DNA of 64,000 nucleotides, from contig OX638352.1 in NCBI GenBank assembly GCA_951813545.1, positions 62,001-126,000 of the forward strand, read 5' to 3'. Source of the stretch: an uncultured Poribacteria bacterium. Its GTDB lineage: Bacteria > Poribacteria > WGA-4E > WGA-3G. Under the pieces are notes generated by a model. It made no database searches and was not told the origin of the DNA. It saw nothing but the letters and a program-made list of their open reading frames with translations. The position numbers were made by a program, and so were the translations under genes. Positions 25,949 through 33,400 of the stretch are shown one piece after another; position 1 is the stretch's first letter, and every line of letters begins with the position of its first letter.

Positions 25949-26752
25949 ATGAGCCAAGCCTTACCTCTTGTAGCCTATCCTGACCTTGAAAGCCAAGTCA
26001 AGGCGATGGAGGAAGATGGATATGCGTATCTACCAAAGGTTATTGAGGGCGAACAACTTACGGAACTTCGTGCTGCGATGGATCGGTTAACAGCAATCCC
26101 CGAAAGTTTTGATCGGCACGGCACGCCAGAGAATGGAAATGGTTTTCTTAATAAACACATCAATAACGCCTTCAACCGCGACACCGTTTTTTTACGATAC
26201 CTTGATTTGTCTCCAGTTATTGAATTGGCAGAGGCAGTGCACGGCGCAGATTGCCACGTCATCGGTATGACAGCATGGGTAACAGGACCTGGTCGTCCCG
26301 ACCAAGGGTTGCACACAGATTGGCTGCCGATCCCACTGCCAGCAGACCTTCTCGAAGACCCACGTGTTAAGGTGCCAATTTTCATCTCAACGGCGCACTA
26401 CTACTTGGATGACCTCTACGAAGACCTCGGTCCAACAAAATTCGTTCCGGGTAGCCATCTTTCCGGACAGCGACCCGATGGCGAGACAGAATGGAAGGGG
26501 GCATCAGAAAAGAGTATTCTCTGCAACGCCGGTGATGTGGTGCTTTTCCGAAGCGAAGTCTGGCACCGAGGCACAGCGAACCGTAGTGACCAGACCCGCT
26601 ATCTCTTACAAGTACATTACGCGCAGCGGATGATAACGCAGAAATTCCCACCCTATCTGAACCGGTTTCAGTTCAATGAGGAAATTTTGGAGCAAGCAAC
26701 GGAACGTCAACAGCGTTTAATGGGCAATCACCGCCCCGGTGCATACGATTGA
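25949..26752 (+). CDS. Phytanoyl-CoA dioxygenase (PhyH) family protein
   Basis: 267 residues. Fe(II)/2-oxoglutarate oxygenase signature: the HxD pair in GLHTDWLPI (~112-120), the distal His in VWHRGTAN (~207-214) and a downstream Arg (QTRYLLQ) for 2-oxoglutarate. The N-terminus MEEDGYAYLPKVIEGEQL is typical of PhyH proteins. These enzymes hydroxylate small molecules or lipids; the family is known to be expanded in Poribacteria, and most members have unknown substrates. AAGGAG precedes ATG 25949 by 9 nt. The EamA-type exporter gene follows by 50 nt and could handle a related metabolite. Confidence 0.9.
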   Translation: MSQALPLVAYPDLESQVKAMEEDGYAYLPKVIEGEQLTELRAAMDRLTAIPESFDRHGTPENGNGFLNKHINNAFNRDTVFLRYLDLSPVIELAEAVHGADCHVIGMTAWVTGPGRPDQGLHTDWLPIPLPADLLEDPRVKVPIFISTAHYYLDDLYEDLGPTKFVPGSHLSGQRPDGETEWKGASEKSILCNAGDVVLFRSEVWHRGTANRSDQTRYLLQVHYAQRMITQKFPPYLNRFQFNEEILEQATERQQRLMGNHRPGAYD

Positions 26753-26802
26753 CCCTGAATTTTCCAGAGAACAATGACCTCCATCAAGGATAACAGTTTC
26801 CT

Positions 26803-27723
26803 TTGAGCAGAAAAGAGAGTATTGGGACATCGCCACGACCAAACGTCATCAGCGAGGAGCCGCACGGGAAAATTATTGCCCTGAGTTTGCTCCTCGCGTT
26901 TCTTTGGGGTGGGAATTCGCCCTCCATAAAAGTCGGCTTGCAAGATTTTCCACCGATGGCGTTGGCGTTTCTCCGTTTTGTGATTGGGCTTATTGTGATC
27001 GGAGGTTGGTCGCTCTATCGCGGGGTCTCGCTCTCCTTGCGCAACGGTGAACTCCCTCGATTGCTCCTACTCACAACGATTTTTATACTCCAAATTATCT
27101 GCTTGAACACCGGAACCTTACTCACGACTGCATCCCGCTCCACTATTTTTATCAACGTCTATCCGTTTTTCACGGCACTCTTTGCGCATTTCTGGATTCC
27201 CGGTGAACGCCTCTCTACCACAAAGACATTAGGGATTATTGTCGCTTTTAGTGGCGTTTTCATAACCGTTGCCCCGAACCTCGGTGAAGGTGAAACGGAT
27301 GTTCTGGGCGATCTTCTCGTCCTCATCAGTGGCGGTTTCTTGGGGCTACGCGTCGTCGTGACAAAACTACTCGTCCAAGCCATACACCCGTACCGACTTC
27401 TCGTCTGGTATTTAAGTTTGAGTCTCCCCTGTTACGCCGCAATGAGTTTGCTACTGGAACGCGGCGACCCGATGCAGCTGACGCTTTCAAGTGCTGCTGC
27501 ACTCCTTTATCAAGGCGGTGTTATCGCTGGCTACTGCTTTTTGGCGTGGACTTCAATACTTGAGAGATACAGTGCCAGTAAATTGGTTGTGCTTTTTTTC
27601 GCAACGCCACTGTCGGGTGTCGTGTTTAGTTACCTGTTTTTAGGCGATGAGCTTACGCTCAGTCTATTGGGGGGTGCTGTTCTCGTGGCAGCTGGAATCT
27701 ATCTTGTGAATATACGGCGTTGA
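26803..27723 (+). CDS. EamA-type drug/metabolite transporter
   Basis: 306 residues, ten predicted membrane segments in two five-helix EamA halves (~24-150 and ~165-305). Typical motifs are ALSLLLAFLWGGNSPSIKVGL at the start and PLSGVVFSYLFLGDELTLSLLGGAVLVAAGIYLV at the end. Members export amino acids, nucleotides or other metabolites across the inner membrane; no substrate is inferred. The start is a TTG at 26803 with a weak GGATAACAG site; no in-frame ATG exists before the first helix. Its end lies against a decayed LRR gene on the other strand. Confidence 0.85.
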   Translation: MSRKESIGTSPRPNVISEEPHGKIIALSLLLAFLWGGNSPSIKVGLQDFPPMALAFLRFVIGLIVIGGWSLYRGVSLSLRNGELPRLLLLTTIFILQIICLNTGTLLTTASRSTIFINVYPFFTALFAHFWIPGERLSTTKTLGIIVAFSGVFITVAPNLGEGETDVLGDLLVLISGGFLGLRVVVTKLLVQAIHPYRLLVWYLSLSLPCYAAMSLLLERGDPMQLTLSSAAALLYQGGVIAGYCFLAWTSILERYSASKLVVLFFATPLSGVVFSYLFLGDELTLSLLGGAVLVAAGIYLVNIRR

Positions 27724-27726
27724 TAA

Positions 27727-27935
27727 ACTGAGACCCTCTTCTGTCAAGATAAATGTAGCTTCCTTTCGGTAATCCCGCTAGCGGACTGAGGTCTGAAATA
27801 GGGTTGAGTGAAATAATCAGGTGCAAAAGATTCGGCAACCCTGCCAGTGGGCTTATATCCCAAATCCTATTCTCAGGCAGACCGAGTTCCTCTAAATTGA
27901 TGAGATTCGCCAGCGGACTCAAATCGGTAATTTCT
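27727..27935 (-). pseudogene. Remnant of an SDS22-type LRR gene
   Basis: Minus-strand codons read LSPLANLINLEELGLPENRIWDISPLAGLPNLLHLIISLNPISDLSPLAGLP then diverge. They match the intact LRR region at 36350-36520 nearly residue for residue. Both ends are missing: upstream is the palindromic repeat at 27945-28000, downstream the EamA gene. Confidence 0.75.
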
Positions 27936-27944
27936 TTAGGAAGT

Positions 27945-28000
27945 CCGGTGCGGTGGCAAACCGCACCTACCGGGCCTGGAGTGAATTTAGAATTACCGAT
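27945..28000. repeat. Interspersed palindromic repeat, copy 2
   Basis: CCGGTGCGGTGGCAAACCGC then ACCTACCGGGCCTGGAG and AATTACCGA. GGTGCGGT and ACCGCACC pair perfectly (stem 8 bp). Same layout as 23315-23370; inserted within the LRR remnant. Confidence 0.65.
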
Positions 28001-28087
28001 TTAAATAATTAAACTTCATCAAACCTCGCCAGCGGCGGTAGAGGTGTTTTTGATAGGATGTTCCGCGTTCGCGGAACAACTGTCTAG

Positions 28088-28953
28088 GTAGTGTTTACAT
28101 TGTAAGTTATTGACATTTTGCTTAGGTTTTGGTAGAGTGTTTTGCATGCAACCTACGAATATAACTGAAACTCAAGACTTTCCTGTGATGATTAGTGATG
28201 CTGTGTGGAACAGCATCCTCCCATTTCTCAAAGCATTGCCCACCATCTATGTCGGCACTCCTGAAGACTGTAGACGTTTTCTCTCTGCGGTCGCCTGGAT
28301 CACAAAAGAAGGTGCGACTTGGCGGGCACTGCCGAAAGCCTACGGGTATTGGAACACCATCTATCGGCGGTTCGGAAGATGGTCGGATGCGGGTGTTTTT
28401 GAAAAACTTCATGAACATTTCCATGCGGCGGGTGAAGTCTCTGCTCTCCTCGTGGATGCGACGGTCGTGCGGGCGCATTCTTGTGCGGCGGGTGCCCCGA
28501 AAAAAAACGGAGGTCAAGAAACTGAGGCACTCGGTCGAAGTCGCGGTGGCTTTACCACGAAACTTCATGCGGCGGTGAGTGGAGACTTTCTGCCGTTGCG
28601 TTTCACCTTGACAGCGGGGCAACGCCATGACATCACGCAAGCACCCGCGTTGATTGCCGGAACCCCCGCGTGTGAATACGTTATCGCCGATGCTGCCTAC
28701 GACTCGGATGCGTTTCGTGCCGAGATTATCGCAGAAGGTGCCGAGGCAGTCATTCGTCCGCGCAAGAGTCGTGTTGAAGACCGTCCTTATGACCAAGAGG
28801 TCTATAAACTTCGCAATGTGATAGAACGTTTTTTTCATCGATTGAAACAGTATCGCCGAGTCGCAACGCGCTACGATAAATATGCTGTCCGATACCTCGG
28901 ATTCGTTTATGTCGCCGCTATACTTATCACTGCTAAAAAAATGTAAACACTAC
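28088..28953 (+). mobile_element. IS5-family element (IS427-type), complete
   Basis: GTAGTGTTTACAT (28088-28100) and ATGTAAACACTAC (28941-28953) are perfect terminal inverted repeats. Both ends are flanked by CTAG (28084-28087, 28954-28957), the expected short target duplication. A single uninterrupted transposase gene fills the element. Confidence 0.88.
28146..28946 (+). CDS. IS5-family transposase
   Basis: 266 residues from ATG 28146; upstream TTG 28110 is in frame but ATG is the better start. The IS427-group blocks are present: WNSILPFLKAL, RRFLSAVAWITKEGATWRALPKAYGYWNTIYRRF is split here as RRFLSAVAWITKEGATW and RALPKAYGYWNTIYRRF, the first Asp in LLVDATVVRAH, GRSRGGFTTKLHAA, LTAGQRHD, DAAYDSD with the second Asp, and NVIERFFHRLKQYRRVATRYDK with the Glu. 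Unlike many group members that split the gene with a programmed frameshift, this copy is one frame. The C-terminal codons overlap the right terminal repeat. Confidence 0.92.
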   Translation: MQPTNITETQDFPVMISDAVWNSILPFLKALPTIYVGTPEDCRRFLSAVAWITKEGATWRALPKAYGYWNTIYRRFGRWSDAGVFEKLHEHFHAAGEVSALLVDATVVRAHSCAAGAPKKNGGQETEALGRSRGGFTTKLHAAVSGDFLPLRFTLTAGQRHDITQAPALIAGTPACEYVIADAAYDSDAFRAEIIAEGAEAVIRPRKSRVEDRPYDQEVYKLRNVIERFFHRLKQYRRVATRYDKYAVRYLGFVYVAAILITAKKM

Positions 28954-28979
28954 CTAGATATTTTCGGGCTTTACTATAA

Positions 28980-29384
28980 CTACTGTTTGAATGAACGGAG
29001 CTTACCCAATTTATCTTTTGTGAAGATAACACCATCTCTTTCAGCTATACCTAAGGCAGCACCGCCCTTGCCAGTGACACCAGCAATAGGAAAAATGGTT
29101 ACGCCGCCACCCTCCATACCAAGCGTGAGACTCGCACCGCCACCGTTTTTATCGGTAACGCCTGCGATTCCACCCAACTGACCGACCAAGAGAGTAGCCC
29201 TATCGGCAACATCCATCTCTCCCGGACAGTAACAGGATACCTGCCCACTAAGTTCATTCCAAGATATAATAACTCGATGATCCCCATTGTTCGCTATCAC
29301 GCTTAGGTCTTCAAGTACGGTTAACTTTCGGACGGTCAACTCATCAATTGTGTCAGATCCAAGTTCTGCACAGCGAGTCGTCAA
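28980..29384 (-). CDS. Hypothetical protein, possibly the detached C-terminus of 29353-29652
   Basis: 134 codons from TTG 29384. It reads SDTIDELTVRKLTVLEDLSVI, WNELSGQVSCYC, then a Gly-rich region with two related units (GGIAGVTDKNGGGASLTLGMEGG and IAGVTGKGGAALGIAERDG). No signal peptide and no ribosome binding site. It overlaps the end of the secreted-protein frame at 29353-29652 by 32 nt in another frame, so one shift would join them into a single secreted protein. Function unknown. Confidence 0.35.
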   Translation of the reverse strand: MTTRCAELGSDTIDELTVRKLTVLEDLSVIANNGDHRVIISWNELSGQVSCYCPGEMDVADRATLLVGQLGGIAGVTDKNGGGASLTLGMEGGGVTIFPIAGVTGKGGAALGIAERDGVIFTKDKLGKLRSFKQ

Positions 29385-29652
29385 CTTCGGTCGCGCCTAT
29401 GAAACACCCGCCGACACAGCTGGTGACAAAACCTGCAGTGCTACCCGCCAATCCGAACATAAACCACCATACTTTTTCCATATCGCGGTCTGCGTCCCTG
29501 ATGGCATGCGCATTCGCGTTTGCTCGTATAAAATTCTGTTGTGCAAGACTCACAGGTATTGTGCTAAACAGCAGTAGGGCTGCCATGAAAAAGGCAGGAA
29601 TACGGGATATGCGGTTTCCTTTTTTATTTCGGTTCTGAGAATAGTATAGCAT
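29353..29652 (-). pseudogene. Small secreted Gly-zipper protein, decayed copy
   Basis: The frame carries a signal peptide (SRIPAFFMAALLLFSTIPVSLAQQ) and a glycine-zipper-like segment (WWFMFGLAGSTAGFVTSCVGGCFIGA), paralogous to 29724-30239 (WFLLGGLGSTAGCLLGCVGGVALGA). At the position where the copy at 30305-30382 has AAGAGGAAGTCTC-ATG-TCCCG, this one has AAAGGAAACCGC-ATA-TCCCG: the ancestral ATG appears changed to ATA. The frame then ends soon after the zipper. Translation might use the upstream ATG 29652, which has no good ribosome binding site. Confidence 0.5.
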
Positions 29653-29706
29653 AAAGCAAAAATCCTCTGATCAAGCCCCTGCGGAACAGAGTAGGGGCAG
29701 ACGTAA

Positions 29707-29720
29707 ATTGCGTAAGTCCT
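29707..29720. repeat. Solitary end of an IS701-type element
   Basis: ATTGCGTAAGTCCT equals the right end of the 69-bp element at 45289-45357 and the TIR of 453-1544. The partner end is not visible. It lies 3 nt beyond the stop codon at 29724; a GCCCCT/AGGGGC hairpin (29676-29700) sits next to it. Confidence 0.5.
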
Positions 29721-29723
29721 GCT

Positions 29724-30239
29724 CTAATAGGCATTTGAGAACAACAGCAGCGTCCCAACGACAAAACCTACATTGCTGGTGATAGACCCTTTCGTTACGA
29801 GTGATTTTCGAAGCGAGGCTATTTTCGATTTATAGATTTGGGTGTAAGCCTCAATATACTCAGGGGATTTGCCGAGGAGTCGCTCTGGAGGTGGCGTTGC
29901 GTTGTGTGGATACATGTGTACACCGATCGGCACTGCCAAGGCACCAAAAAGGATAGCACATCCGACAGCACAACCCGCCTCGGAAGGTGTCGGAAAAAAA
30001 GACACGCCAACTGGGTCCAACCGTGCTCCTAACGCAACTCCGCCGACACAACCGAGGAGGCAACCGGCAGTACTCCCCAACCCACCTAACAGAAACCACA
30101 TAGTTTTTGACATACCTGACATATCGGAATTCGCATCGGCTTCCGCTTGTGCTTGCACAGAACTCTGTTGCGCAAAACTGGCAGGTGTCATGCTGAAAAT
30201 CAGTAGGGTTGCCATGAGAAGGGCAGATATACGGAACAT
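29724..30239 (-). CDS. Small secreted protein with glycine-zipper hydrophobic segments
   Basis: 171 residues. Signal peptide (~1-23, LLMATLLIFSMTPASFAQQ), a short polar Gln/Ala stretch, then two hydrophobic Gly/Cys/Ala-rich segments (MWFLLGGLGSTAGCLLGCVGGVALGA, ~47-72; AGCAVGCAILFGALAVPIGVHMY, ~88-110) and a C-terminal helix and membrane-like end (NVGFVVGTLLLFSNAY). Glycine-zipper proteins insert in or associate with membranes; no function is assigned. ATG 30239 follows CAAGGAG. It is the best-preserved member of a tandem family of three in this locus. Confidence 0.6.
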   Translation of the reverse strand: MFRISALLMATLLIFSMTPASFAQQSSVQAQAEADANSDMSGMSKTMWFLLGGLGSTAGCLLGCVGGVALGARLDPVGVSFFPTPSEAGCAVGCAILFGALAVPIGVHMYPHNATPPPERLLGKSPEYIEAYTQIYKSKIASLRKSLVTKGSITSNVGFVVGTLLLFSNAY

Positions 30240-30304
30240 AGCGCATCTCCTTGGAGGTGTTGTGTATTCGCAAATGGTTTGGTTTTCTAACTGCTATCTA
30301 TTCG

Positions 30305-30382
30305 TCATATTATCCAGCAGTAGCATCGTGCCCATACATAAGTTAGTAGTACTACCATGAAAAAGGTGGGAATACGGGACAT
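30305..30382 (-). pseudogene. Third, truncated member of the small secreted protein family
   Basis: AAGAGGAAGTCTC precedes ATG 30382; the frame MSRIPTFFMVVLLTYVWARC closes after 25 codons. About 50 nt upstream and the first codons match the copy at 29652 (GCTATACTATT, CAGAACCGA, TCCCGTATTCC, CCTTTTTCATGG), showing duplication. The rest of the gene is missing. Confidence 0.5.
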
Positions 30383-30441
30383 GAGACTTCCTCTTTTCAC
30401 TCGGTTCTGGAAATAGTATAGCATATCTCGCAGATAATAAA

Positions 30442-30484
30442 CATCAGCATTCCAGCGATCATAAGGTCATTTGATACTATTTCA
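30442..30484. repeat. Copy of the DUF1670-cassette right end
   Basis: The stretch (minus strand) TATCAAATGACCTTATGATC and then GCTGGAATGCTGATGTTTATT equals 4741-4782 in about 40 of 42 positions. In both places it starts at the TAG stop of a sorting-tail gene (AAATAG then TATCAAATGACC), yet the coding sequence just before the stop is less alike. Confidence 0.6.
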
Positions 30485-33400
30485 GAATCACCATTTTCCG
30501 CAGGAAAGACAGATTATCTGCCTGCAGATGATAGAAATAGACACCACTGGCAACGCGTTCACCAACAGCATTCCTGCCATCCCAATACGCAGCACGGCTC
30601 CGACTGGTGTAGTGAGCTGCTCGTTGATGTCCAAGTTCTAAACGCCGAACGATGGCACCGTGTGTGTCATAGATGATAATGTGCACGTCACTGGGATTCG
30701 CTAACTGATAGGGTATCCATGTCTCTGGGTTGAAGGGGTTGGGATAGTTGGCGAGCAACGCTGTCTCTTCTGGAATAAGCGATGCTAAGAGGCGTTGAAG
30801 GTTCGCAATGCCCTGTTGGAAAACGAAAGAACCGTCATCCTCAGCTTGTGCCTTCTCTATCCATTCTTGTATCATCTCAGGATCCAATCCGTCTATGTCA
30901 TCCATTGCAAGAATAGAGGGTGAAGCTGAAGCGGTTGACTGACCCATGTTCTGCGAGACAAGGATGAGATCCAAGACATTGATAATCCCATCACCATTCA
31001 TGTCAACTTCCGAGTTGGCGGGTACAGTTTTTCCGAAGTGCTGAGCAACAAGGACCAAATCCAGAATGCTCACTCGTCCATCTCTATTTACATCTCCAGT
31101 GGTAAGTTGTCCTTCTATGGTGATGACAACCTCATAAGATTCTGCTGCGATATGCTCACCTGTGATGGATCCCAATTCAAAGTTGTGCAGTCCCAATCGT
31201 GCTTCGCCCGTCGTTTTCGCAGTGAACGTCACTGATAACAGGGTCCCCGTACCAGTAGCACCACCTTCACTGAGGCGTGCCGAACTTAGACCTGTAATCT
31301 TTCCTGTTGTGTTACCAATTGTTCCTTTTTGAAAGAAGGTTGTGCCGCCCCCTGCTTTCAGGAAATTACCTTCGTTGACTTCAACGGCTTCAAGCACTGT
31401 AGCATCAAATGAAATATCAAATTGCCATCCTGCTAAATCACTTACATTTTCTGCGTTCAACTCGACAGTGAAAGTATCACCGATATGGATTGGCGTATCA
31501 GGCAAACCGTACCCGACCCCGGCATCTGATACTGCGTATTCTGTGCCAGTCGCGAATCCAAAGAAACCATCAGCTTTGGAATGAAACGCCACTAACAAGA
31601 CATTTCGCCCCGGTTGGAGTGTGACAGGGTAAAAATCGTTGTAATCTTTGCCTATTCTGTCGAAATGACCTTGCTGGTGAATCAAGTCTCCGTTGAACCA
31701 GACTTTTAGTTCGTGGCGACTGCCGACCCCGAGGGTTGTTTCTTGCTGGTGTAGCGAATATAGAGACACACAACCGTAGATGATTCCATTCGAGATGGGC
31801 GGTTCGAGCATATCTTCAACGCGCCCGGTTTGTGGGAGTTTGTGGGAGGTCCAGAAATTATCGCCGACAGACGCTCCGGTTGTCGCACCGTGGGTAGCGA
31901 TCTCGGTCTCCGTTACGGTTCCCTCACTCGCTTCAGCGAGCAAATCCGCCCCGCTTTCGAGATCAGCGTCAGGGAGGACGACCCATAACCACGGTCCTTC
32001 GATCTTTGGTCCGCCTTTTGGGAACCCAGGATTGTCGTGCCAAATGAGTGTTATGTTCTGGCGTATCGCATCCAGAGACGAGAAATCGGATATATTGTTG
32101 TTGTTGAGTCTTAGATAGTTCAGGTGCGTCAATCCGGCAAGCGGTGATATATCGGATATATTATTGCTTCTGAGATCGAGGTTCTTTAGGTTGGTTAGCT
32201 TAGCAAGTGGCGATATATCGGATATCCCGTTAGCGGCAAGAAACAGATCCGTCAGATTTGTCAAACCCACCAAAGGTTTCAGGTCAGATATGGTGCCACC
32301 GCAAATGTCTACCATCTCCAGTTTTGTTAACCCCGCCAAGGGAGATAAATCGGTTATCGGGTTGCCCCAAAACCAAACTCGTCTCAGGTTGTTCAATCCT
32401 GCAAGCGGTGACAGATCAGATATATTCCCATGCTCAGTGTTTATCACGATCCCAGTCTGTGCTTCGATCCTTCTGATTGCGTCAAATATGCCGCCTTGGT
32501 TCACCGCTATATCTTCAAGGCGGGTTAACCCAGCAAGCGGAGATAGGTCGGATACTTGCGTGCGATGGAACCAGAGAATCCTGAGATTTTTCAGACCTTT
32601 CAAAGGCGATAAATCAGATATGAGGGGTGTAGAAGCCCCTACCTCGTCGAGGTTGATTAACCCTGCGAGAGGTGATAGATCCGATACATGCGTGTTATCA
32701 AATTGGAGGAGCGTGAGATTTGTTAGACGTTTCAGAGACGATAAATCAGATACGGGATTGCCATTGAGCCAAAGTTTATTGAGTTTTGTTAAACCCATTA
32801 TTGGTGAGAGATCAGAGATCTGATTGCCGCTGAGAGATAAATGATTGAGGTTGATTGCCAACTGAAGTCCGGTCAAATCCTTAATGCCGCTGTCTCGTGC
32901 AACAAGTCTGCCCAATCCTTCCATTTCCGCCACGGTAATTGTGGCGTTTGGTGCTTTTCCAAGCGTCTCTGCTATTGCGGCGCGGAGGTTTGGATCAGGA
33001 ATGTCAACAGACTCCCCAGGAATAAGTTCCGGACGCTGCACAACTGGTGGTAGGGTGCTATCAGATGTATTCAACGCAGAAATCACGTTGTCAAAGTTAG
33101 ATGTCCACGCATCCCGTTTTACCGTGCCGTTCTCATCTATGAGTGTTTGGAGTCCTAAGTTTTTTAAGCTCTGTTTCTCACGTATCTGTCTAAGGAATTC
33201 CGCTGTTTCTAATCCGACTGCGGCAGCAGCATGGGAGTCATCCAGTGGCATTTGAAACAACTCATGAAACCGTTGGATCGGTTCATTTTCATGTTGCTTG
33301 AAGAAGCGCTGTCTGGATGCGTCATCCACAAATGGACCGCCAATCTTTTCTAATGCCTGTTGGAACCTTAGTGTATCTTTTGCAACAAGACCATCAAGCA

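Noticed and set aside
28122..28838. 238-codon ORF on the minus strand
   Set aside because: Antisense to the IS5 transposase, which is complete with all catalytic motifs; its open frame follows from codon bias.
32164..32823. 219-codon plus-strand ORF with regular repeats
   Set aside because: It is the mirror of the LRR repeats of the giant minus-strand gene; no start signal.
32100..32880. Regularly spaced near-repeats resembling a CRISPR array
   Set aside because: Spacing of ~66 nt comes from 22-residue LRR units; repeats are imperfect, in frame and coding. No cas genes.
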